This document shows, piece by piece, positions 46,540 through 55,566 of a DNA stretch of 64,000 nt. The stretch comes from Sphingobacterium thalpophilum (lineage in GTDB: Bacteria; Bacteroidota; Bacteroidia; Sphingobacteriales; Sphingobacteriaceae). The DNA is taken from positions 2,046,001-2,110,000 of the forward strand of contig NZ_CP151087.1 in the NCBI RefSeq assembly GCF_038396785.1, given 5' to 3'. Under the pieces are notes generated by a model, which was given only the letters and a program-made list of their open reading frames with translations, searched no databases and was not told the origin of the DNA. How positions within the stretch are numbered: position 1 is the first letter of the stretch; each line of letters begins with the position of its first letter. Position numbers and translations under genes: made by a program.

Positions 46540-46791
46540 CTATTTCAGATTTCGGGCTTTCAACTCCGCATCTAGTGCTTTCTCATTTTTTCCAAAATAT
46601 TTAAAGAACAAAATGGCCAATATCAATGGGAAAATTGTAGGCCAGGTTAAACCGGCTACGAATATACTGTAGGCAGCAATGCCCAAACAAAAGCCAATAA
46701 TCGATGCATTGATTATTTTCGTGGGTTTAGCTTTCTTTTTGAGAACCAACAACTCTTCATTGCTCAGTTCATTTAATTTCTTTTCTTCCAT
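46540..46791 (-). CDS. Small two-helix membrane protein
   Basis: This 83-residue protein begins MEEKKLNELSNEELLVLKKK, a charged amphipathic start. Two membrane helices follow (about 28-46, INASIIGFCLGIAAYSIFVA, and 50-66, TIFPLILAILFFKYF). The C-terminal tail is charged. Proteins with the ELSNEELL start and two helices recur in Bacteroidota, but I know of no assigned function. Confidence 0.72.
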   Translation of the reverse strand: MEEKKLNELSNEELLVLKKKAKPTKIINASIIGFCLGIAAYSIFVAGLTWPTIFPLILAILFFKYFGKNEKALDAELKARNLK

Positions 46792-46910
46792 CTGGTCTGT
46801 ACTTTTATAGGTTAGTTATTTTATATGTTTGATGCGAATATAATTATTTAAATGAGCAATAAAAAAACACAAAAGGTTGGAAATTAGCAAAAGAATAGCG
46901 CAAAAAAATA

Positions 46911-46946
46911 AAAAAGGTCGGATGAAAATGGAACACCCGACCTTTT
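46911..46946. terminator. Hairpin terminator between DoxX gene and the small membrane protein gene
   Basis: AAAAAGGTCGG pairs with CCGACCTTTT around a 15-base loop. A- and T-runs on both sides make it usable in both directions. It lies about 105 bases after the DoxX stop on the minus strand. Confidence 0.65.
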
Positions 46947-47051
46947 AACTAAGTTACTCCTTACATGGATACCTATAGGACAACAGCCGCAGACATATGG
47001 TTTGTTTTTTACAATTTTGTATCAACTTCTGTTCAACCAGTCTTCACCCAA

Positions 47052-47441
47052 TCAGCTCTTGCATGTACTTTTCAAAGCCCATGCAACCAATATAGGCTGA
47101 AAAAATAAACGGGCAAGCCGCTTTCCATCCGTATCCAATCCAAAGCCGTCGCGATGGTCTTTATATTGAGCAATATTTCCGGGAAACACAGCTGCAAAAA
47201 ACGCTGCTGCGATTTTTCCAATGTTCGATCGCTGTTTAGCAGGTGCGAAAATCAGTGTAGCACCCAAAGCAATTTCCGCAATACCGGAATATACAACAGT
47301 ATCATCTTTGGAGATCGGAACCCAGTCCGGCACCTGAGCCTGAAATTCCTTGCGGGCGAAGGACAGATGTCCAATACCGGCTACCACCAAAAAGGTACCT
47401 AGACCAACTCGTGCAATCTTCTGCATAGGTGAATTATTCAT
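47052..47441 (-). CDS. DoxX-family membrane protein
   Basis: This 129-residue protein has four hydrophobic stretches and DoxX-like features: ARVGLGTFLVVAGIGHLSFA at the N-terminus, SGIAEIALGATLIF, AAFFAAVFPGNIAQY, and the C-terminal LARLFFQPILVAWALKS. Family members are small inner-membrane proteins linked to redox or terminal oxidase functions, poorly characterised. A histidine in helix 1 and the PGN motif in helix 3 are visible. It stands as a single gene. Confidence 0.8.
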   Translation of the reverse strand: MNNSPMQKIARVGLGTFLVVAGIGHLSFARKEFQAQVPDWVPISKDDTVVYSGIAEIALGATLIFAPAKQRSNIGKIAAAFFAAVFPGNIAQYKDHRDGFGLDTDGKRLARLFFQPILVAWALKSTCKS

Positions 47442-47546
47442 AATCTTTTACTTAGAGGACATCATTCCACTCGAAATAGTTTGTCCAACGCTGCGGATTA
47501 TTTCACCTAAAAAATATATATTTGATTAAATAAAATTAACCATATC

Positions 47547-48548
47547 ATGCACTATTATCCCTTAAATATACACAAATACATTATTTTTTTCCTTTTTACA
47601 GGCCTTGTGATTCATGCAAAAGCACAAGAAACAATTGTCACTTATATGAAGAAAAATCGTGGTATTACTGCTATAAAAGATTCAGCCGCTTACACAAACA
47701 TTATTCGTTTAACAGCAAATGAATTGGGGCTTTACGAAGTAAACGATTACTATCCAAATGGCAATTTAAAAAGACATGGCTGGACAAAAGTAGCTGACCC
47801 ACGAAGATTATATCTGGAAGGCATTATTGAAAGTTATTACAACAATGGCAACCTAGCGGTATCAGCCGGATATAAAGACAATAAACTGAGCGATACTGTA
47901 AAAAGATACCACGAAAATGGTCTTTTAAGAGAAATTAGATTTTTCTCCGGTTCTGAAGCCAGTCCCAACGAATTTCTTTTTCAGGACCAGCATAGCCGAC
48001 TAATCTATTATGCTGATTCAACAGGCCGAAAGCAGGTCGAAAATGGAAATGGCACGTTCGAATTTAAAAACAATATAAATACTGAAAAAGGTGTATATGT
48101 TGATGGATTACGTCAAGGACATTGGGAAGGTACTTTAAAAAAAGGAAAGATCAAGTTTGAAGAATGGTATGAAAAAGGTGTGTTAAGCAAGGGAACCAGC
48201 ACAGATAGTATGGGCAATGTGCATCCCTATACACGTCGAGATGTCCAACCGGAATACCCTGGCGGGATAAAAAACCTTATGATCTTTATTGCCCAGAATT
48301 ATAAATATCCCAAAGAAGCTTTAAATGCAAAAGTATCAGGACAACTTCTCATCAGTTTTGTCATTGAAAAAAATGGTCTGGCGAATGAATTTGAAGTGAT
48401 TAATGACCTCGGGTATGGAACAGCAGCAAATGGTATAGCAGTACTGAAGAAAGCCGATAAATGGGCTCCGGGTTATCAATACGGTATGCCTGTACGTGTG
48501 CAGTTTACCATTCCAATCCGTTTACATACAGGTCCCGCTCCAAATTAG
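47547..48548 (+). CDS. Secreted MORN-repeat / TonB C-terminal domain protein
   Basis: This 333-residue protein has a signal peptide (about 1-26, ending HAKAQ) and several YwqK/MORN-like strands (YYPNGNLKRHGW, YYNNGNLAVSAGYKDN, YHENGLLREIRFF, GVYVDGLRQGHWEGTLKKG). The C-terminal TonB-like domain at about 230-330 has YPGGIKNLMIFIAQNYKYP, GQLLISFVIEKNGLA and GMPVRVQFTIPI. The architecture is common in Bacteroidota. Without an N-terminal anchor for ExbB/ExbD contact it is unlikely to be the main TonB, and its function is unknown. Confidence 0.82.
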   Translation: MHYYPLNIHKYIIFFLFTGLVIHAKAQETIVTYMKKNRGITAIKDSAAYTNIIRLTANELGLYEVNDYYPNGNLKRHGWTKVADPRRLYLEGIIESYYNNGNLAVSAGYKDNKLSDTVKRYHENGLLREIRFFSGSEASPNEFLFQDQHSRLIYYADSTGRKQVENGNGTFEFKNNINTEKGVYVDGLRQGHWEGTLKKGKIKFEEWYEKGVLSKGTSTDSMGNVHPYTRRDVQPEYPGGIKNLMIFIAQNYKYPKEALNAKVSGQLLISFVIEKNGLANEFEVINDLGYGTAANGIAVLKKADKWAPGYQYGMPVRVQFTIPIRLHTGPAPN

Positions 48549-48554
48549 CCCTGA

Positions 48555-49919
48555 TCATAATCGTCTGGACTGCATCTGCTTCAATACGGCCTTCATTTTT
48601 TCCTGATAGAGCTTATTTGACTTCGATAATTTCACAGCTCTCTGTTGTTCTTCTTCTGCCTGCGCATAAAAGCCAACCCGATACAACAATAAAGCCATCG
48701 TATAACGGAATGCTGGCACATCAGGTTTGAGATCTATTGTTTTCTTTTGCCAACGGATCGCATCAAATATAACCGAAGGATCATTTCTCTCAAAGGCCAA
48801 GATCTGTTTAGCACCATAATTCAAATTATTTGCCAGGTCATCCTGATAATATTTACGTCCTTTACCAACCAACGATTTGAACTCCGCATTTTGTGCACTG
48901 TCCAACACAAGTTGATTTCCTGAAAAATTGATCTTTCGATCTTGCGCAAAATCCATTCGAGACAAGGAATCGGGGTCCACCTTATAAAATGATTGTTCAT
49001 AATAATTCCTTGCCATCCGGACGTAAGACAGACTATCTTTCATTAGCCTTTTATACTCCAAGGGATAATAACCTTGGGAATTGGAAGCGCGCAAATAATT
49101 AGATGTCCATGTCGTATAGGCAAAATAACCAACGTTTTGAGCTAATGAAAAGTTTCTCTTGTCAAGCGATTCGCGAAATGTCCGCTGAATAATTCTATTG
49201 TTTATTTTTTTACGAACGGGCAATGGCAACGAGGAATACAGACTATCCACCATTTTACTATTGGTACGTGCCAATAAATAAGATTTACTATTATATACAG
49301 GGCCACAGCTCAATAAAAAAACAACCGTCTCAAAATTATTCAATTGCTCTATCGTCAGCTGTGCTATATAGTCACTCAACAGTTGCTGGTCTGTATATTG
49401 ATCAAATGTCTGATTATAGCGGAGTATTTTGTTCAGCAAGGACTGCTGACGGATCCCCTTTCGATATTCTGCTATAAGCTTACCGAGAGTTTCAGCTTTT
49501 GCAAGCGTATTTGCCGAGTCTATGAGTCTTTCCAGCTCATCTCCCCCATCAACCGCCTTGTCTATTCGTAAAATAGGAATCCCATCTTTATCAGTAACAA
49601 GGTACATCGGTTTGTTCAAATAGAAAGCCCGTTGCAACGGATGGTCAAATTCATCCCGATCCACCTGAACAATTCCCGACACAAACTGCGTACTGAGGAT
49701 ATCTTTTGCTTTTTTTGAAACAGAGCCTCTAAAAGGAATAAACTGATCGTCCCGTTGATGAACCACCAAGAACATCGGCTTATTTTCCTTTGCTGCGCGC
49801 TCCAGCAGCTGTAAATAATCTTCTTTTTGCGGAAATGTCTGCTGCTGTGCTATTGCAGGGTAAACAAACACCCAACACAAAAATATGAATACAGCAGATT
49901 GGAACTTGAAATGATTCAT
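48555..49919 (-). CDS. Secreted thioredoxin-fold protein with TPR-like C-terminus
   Basis: This 454-residue protein has a signal peptide (1 to about 24, YPAIAQQ). A thioredoxin-like N-terminal domain (about 28-130; ERAAKENKPMFLVVHQRDDQ, VDRDEFDHPLQRAFYLNKP) lacks the CxxC pair. A long helical region follows, and its end (FRYTMALLLYRVGFYAQAEE) looks like a TPR. Because the cysteines are missing it probably binds rather than reduces. It is convergent with the TonB-domain gene, 6 bases apart. Confidence 0.75.
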   Translation of the reverse strand: MNHFKFQSAVFIFLCWVFVYPAIAQQQTFPQKEDYLQLLERAAKENKPMFLVVHQRDDQFIPFRGSVSKKAKDILSTQFVSGIVQVDRDEFDHPLQRAFYLNKPMYLVTDKDGIPILRIDKAVDGGDELERLIDSANTLAKAETLGKLIAEYRKGIRQQSLLNKILRYNQTFDQYTDQQLLSDYIAQLTIEQLNNFETVVFLLSCGPVYNSKSYLLARTNSKMVDSLYSSLPLPVRKKINNRIIQRTFRESLDKRNFSLAQNVGYFAYTTWTSNYLRASNSQGYYPLEYKRLMKDSLSYVRMARNYYEQSFYKVDPDSLSRMDFAQDRKINFSGNQLVLDSAQNAEFKSLVGKGRKYYQDDLANNLNYGAKQILAFERNDPSVIFDAIRWQKKTIDLKPDVPAFRYTMALLLYRVGFYAQAEEEQQRAVKLSKSNKLYQEKMKAVLKQMQSRRL

Positions 49920-50177
49920 TATCTATGAAAATTAACTAGCAATAACTTATGATATAATTTATAGAATTGGATAAAAGTTTCAATTCTTCTATTCAAGAGA
50001 CATCGAATTGGGAGGCCAAGCGAACAATTAAATAGCAAAAATGAATGTATAAAGCTAATAAAATACAGGCAAAAAACCACAACGAATTTAACTCTATATA
50101 TAAAAAATTAATAAAAAAAGAAAGCTCTGCAATAGCAGTTCCCGTAAGCCACTAGACAAATACCGATAAAAAAAGCT

Positions 50178-50888
50178 TTGATAGCTAAACAGCGGCCGAT
50201 CTACGAAGAGCAGGCCGTCGGCCTGGGAACGGGCTATCTCATGAAATTTAATTTTAAAGGAGAGCTTATTGCTCAACTTCGTTTAAGAAAAGATAGCGTT
50301 TATCATCCCGGGGGGATAGATTTTGATGGTCAATATATTTGGATCCCGGTCTGTGAATATCGTCCCCACGGCAGGTCGCTGATTTACAGAATAGATCCGA
50401 CTACCATGGAAGCGAAGGTTGAATTTACGGTAGACGATGCCATTGGAGCCCTTGTTTGCGATCGAGATCGACATGAACTCGTTGGTTTCAATTGGGATGC
50501 TATGCAGTTTTATACGTGGAAACAACAATTGCTCGATCGTGGTAAATGGCATTTAAAATCAATCTCTAACAATAATCAGCATTTTATTCATTTTCAGGAT
50601 GGACAATATGTGGGTCAAGGTTTGATGATTTGCTCCGGGGTCAACAGTTTTTTGAAAGATCCCCACGCAAAGGAGCGCCTCGTAATCGGGGGCATTCAAT
50701 TAATGGATATTCATACCTATCAGAGCACCTATACCCTGCCAATCCACTTAAGAAGTAAAACAGGTCGCATTATGACAAGTAATCCTTTTTACACCGATGT
50801 CGTTGACGGAAAGGTCTGCCTGTACTTTGTGCCCGATGATGATCAATCCACACTTTACATGTATGAGATAACTAATTCCAAATCATGA
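50178..50888 (+). pseudogene. DUF6454-family protein lacking its N-terminus
   Basis: About 236 codons match DUF6454-type beta-propeller proteins: GTGYLMKFNFKGELIAQL, YHPGGIDFDGQYIWIPVCEY, AIGALVCDRDRHELVGFNWD. The family normally has a signal peptide and about 70 more residues before GTGYL. Here the frame opens only at a TTG at 50178, and the 258 bases upstream are very AT-rich with no coding signal. A 5' deletion is likely. A short protein could still be made from an inner start. Confidence 0.65.
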
Positions 50889-50950
50889 ATTGCTCTGGGA
50901 GTCGCTATGGCTGAAATTGATATCAGACAAATACAAAAGAAATTAATTCG

Positions 50951-51127
50951 ATGGTACACAAATTTGGTACTAAAACATTTATCAATAGTCTCTGGAATGT
51001 CGATAAACTGGTTTTGAATGATCCAGCTGAATTTGGCAAAGTGCATCAGAACGGGGCAAATATAGTCCAAGCAGATTATCCTGAATTATTACTCAGACAC
51101 CTTCGTTTACATAAACTTCACCAATAG
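50951..51127 (+). pseudogene. C-terminal remnant of a GDPD/phospholipase-C-like phosphodiesterase
   Basis: A 58-codon frame reads KFGTKTFINSLWNVDKLVLN, then EFGKVHQNGANIVQADYPEL, then LLRHLRLHKLHQ. This is the characteristic end of glycerophosphodiester phosphodiesterase-like TIM barrels (xWVNTLWD..., GxxxIQTDxPxxLLxYLRxxxLH). The frame is closed by TGA just upstream and the catalytic part is absent. It sits directly behind the truncated DUF6454 gene. Confidence 0.6.
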
Positions 51128-51342
51128 ATTACAATTTATCCGGAAGTCTATCGTCCATACTAAAAATAAAAAACCACCCTTATTATGACTTTCGTTCCGT
51201 GAGGCAATAGCTGCTCAGATCAGCTCGTTTTATTACGAATAAATAACCCCCGAGTCATATTATTATTTTATTTGACCAACTCAAAAAAAATAATTTAAAT
51301 TTATTACAACACAAAAATGTTCATTACAAAATTCAAATCCAT

Positions 51343-51954
51343 ATGGAAAATATTTTGATTTATATCGTTGATTCGACAGAGAAATCAATCGCGGTAAACC
51401 ACACATTAGCCGATCTCGACCGTAATGGTGACATTCGTATTTATGAGTCTATAACCATCCGAAAAACAGATCAGGGTGGTTTTGACGTACTGAAAGACGC
51501 GACAGAAGAGGGCGGCTGGAAAACACTCGGCGGAGGTGCCATCGGTGCATTGATCGGTATTGTGGGCGGTCCACTAGGTTTATTGCTGGGCGGACTTACC
51601 GGAACATTTATCGGGGCGACGATGGATACCGAAGAATTTGTTGTGTCGACCGATTTTATTGATCAGGTCAATAATAGCTTGCAAGTGGGGGAAATAGCAG
51701 TGATTACTGTTGTTGACGAAACAAGCCCAGATTTCGTGGATACAGCTTTGCAACCCTTGGAAGGACGATCCTTCCGGACGAGTGTTGATGAGGCCTATGA
51801 TCATTATCAGGAACGCGTAGAAAAGGCGGCTTCCGAAGAACACGCAGCGGAAAAAGCCAAACGGGAAGCCAAGAAAGCCGAACGGAAAGAAAAACGTGCG
51901 GAACTCCGCGAGAGTGTCAAGAAAAAGATTTCAGACTGGTGGGACAAACTTTAA
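51343..51954 (+). CDS. DUF1269-family protein
   Basis: This 203-residue protein has DUF1269 features: an N-terminal beta-alpha part (MENILIYIVDSTEKSIAV), a glycine-rich hydrophobic hairpin (LGGGAIGALIGIVGGPLG and LLLGGLTGTFIGATMD), then EIAVITVVDETSPDFVD. It ends in a highly charged helix (about 145-203, rich in K, E and A) that is probably a coiled coil. The family function is unknown, with links to stress proteins. The long charged tail makes it longer than usual members. Confidence 0.82.
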   Translation: MENILIYIVDSTEKSIAVNHTLADLDRNGDIRIYESITIRKTDQGGFDVLKDATEEGGWKTLGGGAIGALIGIVGGPLGLLLGGLTGTFIGATMDTEEFVVSTDFIDQVNNSLQVGEIAVITVVDETSPDFVDTALQPLEGRSFRTSVDEAYDHYQERVEKAASEEHAAEKAKREAKKAERKEKRAELRESVKKKISDWWDKL

Positions 51955-51971
51955 TTTAAGCATCTTTAACT

Positions 51972-52012
51972 TCAAGCAGCTTCGGCTAACGATAAGGGCT
52001 GCTTGGAGTTTG
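51972..52012 (+). terminator. Probable terminator after the DUF1269 gene
   Basis: CTTCAAGCAGC pairs with GCTGCTTGGAG with one mismatch, 18 bases after the stop. No strong T-run follows. Confidence 0.45.
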
Positions 52013-52172
52013 GGAAAAATCGCCAAAACTCCACCCCTAGCAAAACGGCCTTTGAAGTAAGCGACAAAAAGACAAAAAACGCAAGGATCGTAGTGAACAG
52101 GCGAATAAATAAACCGCTTGGTACAGATACTCAAAAGGACAGGACCAACTCACAGGGTGGTAAACAGAAGAT

Positions 52173-52811
52173 TTAGACTTTTGAAGAACGTTGCACTACT
52201 TTTGGTTTTACCCCGAAATGCTTCTTAAAACTTGCTGAGAAATGCGCAGGATTGTTATAGCCTAAAAAGCGTGAAATTTCATTTATAGGCCGGTCTCCTT
52301 GTGTAAGTAAGCTCCTAGCTTTTTGCATTCTCACCTTGGTCAAATGCCCATAAATGGTTGTACCATAGCAGAGCTTGAAATATTTCTTTAAATAGTTTTC
52401 ATTCGTTCCTAATTCAGCAGACAATTGCGATAAAGATGGCGGATCGGTCAAACTATTTTCTACTATTCTTTTTGCTTCCGCCATCAGTTTTTTTATTTCC
52501 GGACTAAGGCTATTATCCGTTCGAGACACCGTATTACCAAGTTTATGCTGGTCAAATGTTCGCGCCAATAACTCCATGAGTTTACCAAAACAAAATAAGG
52601 ATTTCCATTCCTGATCAAGCTCCGAATTGAGCAACTCGGTTATAATCCTTTTCTGCTGTACACTGATCAAAGCCGAATTGTCAAACAGGATGCCCGATCG
52701 CGACGATTCTAAAAGCATATGAAGTTTGGCCAGAAAAGGGCTTTCCTGCGTCAAAAATGACTCGAATAAGGAGACCGAAATATTGACTTCAACAAAACTT
52801 TCTGCAGGATG
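52173..52811 (-). pseudogene. AraC-family siderophore-type regulator, 5' truncated
   Basis: The C-terminal AraC helix-turn-helix is complete (LSQLSAELGTNENYLKKYFK; INEISRFLGYNNPAHFSASF). The frame reads upstream through FESFLTQESPF and PAESFVEVNISVSLF to 52811, where TAA interrupts it. No ATG precedes it and most of the N-terminal ligand domain is gone. At exactly this point the coding sequence of a siderophore receptor begins on the other strand. A protein could start from the TTG at 52754. Confidence 0.72.
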
Positions 52812-53542
52812 TTATACTGCCGCGCTTTGGAGCAGTTTACACCATCAACCCACAGATCAATCTATATGGAACTTACGTAAAAGGCTATAATCCGCAGACA
52901 GCTTCGGCACTGGCAAACCCTAATGCCGGAGGTCCATTTGATCCACTCGAAAATGACATGACCGAATTTGGATTAAAAACAGCCTGGTTGGACGGAAAAC
53001 TCCAGGCAAGTACAGCTATCTATCAGATCAATCAGAAGAATACGCTTTACCCCGCCCCCACTGCCGACAATGCAGATTTAATGGAACAAATCGGAAAAGA
53101 AAGATCGAAAGGGATAGAGTTTGATATTCAGGGTCAAATTCTCCCGCACTGGAGTGTTATTGCCTCCTATGCCTACAATGATGCAAAGATTACCGAAGGT
53201 GGAAATAATGAAGAACTGAACAGACAAAAACCAAATGCGCCTCAAAATACGGCAAACATCTGGACCAGATTCTCCATTCCTTCCGGAAAAGCAAAAGGCT
53301 TGGGAATCGGCGTCGGGGCCAATTATGTGGATAAGCGAAACCTTTCCCTTAACCAGAACCAGACCATCCCATCCTACAGTTTACTGAACGCAGCATTATA
53401 TTATACCATTGGAAAAGTACAATTGCAGGCCAACTTTAATAATATCACCAATAAAACCCATTGGGTAGGTGGTTACGATTATATCCGTCTATTTCCAGGT
53501 GCACCACGTAATTTACTATTTACACTAGGCTATACCTTTTAA
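52787..53542 (+). pseudogene. C-terminal third of a TonB-dependent siderophore receptor
   Basis: The frame from about 52802 reads VILPRFGAVYTINPQINLYG, TYVKGYNPQTASALANPNAG, GPFDPLENDMTEFGLKTAWL and, at the end, FNNITNKTHWVGGYDYIRLF and NLLFTLGYTF. This is the end of a FhuE/FpvA-like barrel. The signal peptide, plug and about two thirds of the barrel are missing. The first ATG in frame is at 52958. The PepSY gene expected behind such receptors follows 2 bases after the stop and is intact. Confidence 0.85.
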
Positions 53543-53544
53543 GC

Positions 53545-54708
53545 ATGACTTTAAAAAAGATGATCTTGTTTTTACACCGCTGGATCGGATTATTGTCCGG
53601 TCTGGTGGTTTTTATCGTAAGCATTACAGGCGCTATTTATGTATTTGAAAAGGAACTATTTGCCCTATTTCATCCAAGTTATGTAACGGTAACGGCACAG
53701 AAAGGCAAGAAAATACTTCCCCTTTCCGTCTTAAAGGCAAATGCGCAGCGTGTCACCGATCATACCATTACCATTATCCGTGTTCCTGCTACAGATGATC
53801 AACGACAAGTTCATCTATTTGAAGCACTTAAGCGCCGTCCAAAGAACGATGTCGGGGGTGTATTTGTAAATAAAGAAATCATCTATTGGGACCGTATTTT
53901 CGTAGATCCCTACAGCGGCCGCGTTTTAGGAAAAATAGACGTTGAGACAAACTTCTTCTGGATTGTAAGGCAGATCCACCAATTCCTTTATCTCCGGCGC
54001 GACGTAGGGAGCGCAATCGTAGGGAGCAGCGTCCTGCTGTTTATCATTACACTAATTTCGGGGCTTTTCCTTTGGTGGCCAAAAAATCGGAAGGTAGCTG
54101 TAAAGCGGTTAAAAATAGATTTCAGCGCGAAGTGGAAACGTCTCAACTATGATCTTCATCAAGTACTTGGCTTTTATGCATTTTTGTTCGCGATTGTCAT
54201 CGCATCAACCGGTTTGGTTTGGTCCTTCAAGTGGTGGGAAACTAGCATCTACTGGCTTATGGACGGTAAGCGGCCCAATACGAAAATAGAAGAACCAAAA
54301 ATTCAAGGCAGCCCGGTGACAGAATCACGTGTAGCACTTTTAGACCTGATATGGTCTGACGTTCTGAAAAAGGACAGTACACATCAGGGCGTTTTGATCA
54401 ATTTGGTTCCCGAAACTACTCAAGCTAATGTAAATATCTATACGAAAGGAAATACCTGGTGGTCGGCCTCCGATGCCTATGCCTATGATCTTCGGAATGG
54501 GAGTGCATACTACAAACGCCTACAAAATGATAAAACACTGGGCATGAAATGGCGAAACTCCAATTACGATATTCATGTCGGAAAAATAGCCGGGTCTACA
54601 GGCATGTGGATCGCTTTTGTAACGAGTTTAATCTGTGCCTCTCTGCCGGTAACAGGTTTCTACATTTGGTACGGTAGAAAATTTAAAAAGAAAAAATCAC
54701 GCTTATAG
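53545..54708 (+). CDS. PepSY-domain inner-membrane protein (siderophore-associated reductase type)
   Basis: This 387-residue protein begins MTLKKMILFLHRWIGLLSGL, with helix 1 ending in ITGAIYVFEKEL. Further helices include SAIVGSSVLLFIITLISGLFL, a central helix after LNYDLHQVLGFYAFLF, and a last one near 360. HRW, LHQ and RQIHQFL histidines could bind heme or metal. The family occurs next to siderophore receptors and may reduce iron or act on the siderophore. Its partner receptor gene upstream is truncated, so its promoter may also be lost. Confidence 0.88.
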   Translation: MTLKKMILFLHRWIGLLSGLVVFIVSITGAIYVFEKELFALFHPSYVTVTAQKGKKILPLSVLKANAQRVTDHTITIIRVPATDDQRQVHLFEALKRRPKNDVGGVFVNKEIIYWDRIFVDPYSGRVLGKIDVETNFFWIVRQIHQFLYLRRDVGSAIVGSSVLLFIITLISGLFLWWPKNRKVAVKRLKIDFSAKWKRLNYDLHQVLGFYAFLFAIVIASTGLVWSFKWWETSIYWLMDGKRPNTKIEEPKIQGSPVTESRVALLDLIWSDVLKKDSTHQGVLINLVPETTQANVNIYTKGNTWWSASDAYAYDLRNGSAYYKRLQNDKTLGMKWRNSNYDIHVGKIAGSTGMWIAFVTSLICASLPVTGFYIWYGRKFKKKKSRL

Positions 54709-55027
54709 CATACAGGTTTACAGCCCTCTGGGCAAATAGTTAACGTTCTGCTGTTCAAAAAATTATTTATATTTTACGTCGACTTCATCATAAACTTTTT
54801 TCTCAAAATATCCCGCTTATGCTTCACACGATATAACCGCTTGAAACAGAAGTTCCGTCTAAATAACACGACTACCCTTAAAGAATTTCTAAGAAGACTA
54901 CTGCAAACAACAGAAAGAAGTTTTTTCACCCCGAACGGGTATAAAGTATGTAAAAAATATAAAAATTATACCCGATACAGTATAATTTAAGAATATTTAC
55001 TATATTTATATCAGATAGGGTATAATT
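54709..55027 (+). promoter_or_regulatory. hipB promoter with three GGGTATA half-sites
   Basis: This AT-rich spacer has GGGTATA at 54937-54943, its complement TATACCC at 54967-54973, and GGGTATA again at 55018-55024, four bases before the hipB start. All three share a wider pattern (GGGTATAAWT). HipB-type repressors bind inverted half-sites in their own promoter, so this is a likely autoregulatory operator. The part before 54900 shows nothing recognisable. Confidence 0.6.
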
Positions 55028-55231
55028 ATGGATTCATTACGCGTGTTTGTAAAACAGAAACGAAAAGAATTAAAGCTAACACAGGAAGATTTAGCTGCGA
55101 ATGCTGGAGTCGGCTTAAGGTTTGTGCGTGACCTCGAGCAGGGAAAAAAAACATTACGTTTAGACAAAATAAATGACATATTGGCGTTATTCGGTAAAGA
55201 AGTTGGTGTAATTGATCAAATTAAAGAGTGA
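55028..55231 (+). CDS. HipB-like XRE-family antitoxin/repressor
   Basis: This 67-residue protein is almost entirely an XRE helix-turn-helix (VKQKRKELKLTQEDLAANAG, VGLRFVRDLEQGKKTLRLDK). Such small HipB proteins dimerise and repress their operon. The stop TGA overlaps the ATG of the next gene by one base (TGATG). It is the first of three tightly overlapping genes that match the order hipB-hipS-hipT. Confidence 0.85.
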   Translation: MDSLRVFVKQKRKELKLTQEDLAANAGVGLRFVRDLEQGKKTLRLDKINDILALFGKEVGVIDQIKE

Positions 55232-55566
55232 TGGCACGCGAAGCAAAAATATACTTTCATGATGACTTGGCTGGATTTCTAATTGAGACAGATCATGGTT
55301 ATTCATTTAGTTATGATAAGAATTATCTAAAAAAAACTGATCCACAACCTATCAGTCTAACTTTACCGATTTCCGAAAACACGTATTATAGCAATATATT
55401 ATTTCCGTTCTTTGATGGATTAATTCCTGAAGGATGGTTATTGGAAATCGGTGAAAAGCATTGGAAACTCAATCCCAGAGATCGTTTTGCGCTGTTGATA
55501 AACCTATGTCGAGACACTATAGGAGCAGTTTCTGTTTATCCGATGGAGGCGGAAAACGATGGCTAA
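55231..55566 (+). CDS. HipS-like protein (stand-alone HipA N-terminal subdomain)
   Basis: This 111-residue protein corresponds to the N-terminal subdomain of HipA: an immunoglobulin-like strand set (AKIYFHDDLAGFLIETDHGY), ISLTLPISENTY, FFDGLIPEGWLLE and DRFALLINLCRDTIGAVSVY. In classical HipA this part is fused to the kinase. Here it is a separate gene, as in the tripartite HipBST systems, where HipS is the antitoxin that inhibits the kinase. Its end overlaps the kinase gene by 8 bases (ATGGCTAA), suggesting translational coupling and fixed stoichiometry. Confidence 0.82.
   Translation: MAREAKIYFHDDLAGFLIETDHGYSFSYDKNYLKKTDPQPISLTLPISENTYYSNILFPFFDGLIPEGWLLEIGEKHWKLNPRDRFALLINLCRDTIGAVSVYPMEAENDG

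Noticed and set aside
45926..46672. A 248-codon plus-strand open frame
   Set aside because: It lies antisense across two minus-strand frames that have ATG starts and normal protein composition. Its own translation is rich in Phe, His, Cys and Ile without domain features.
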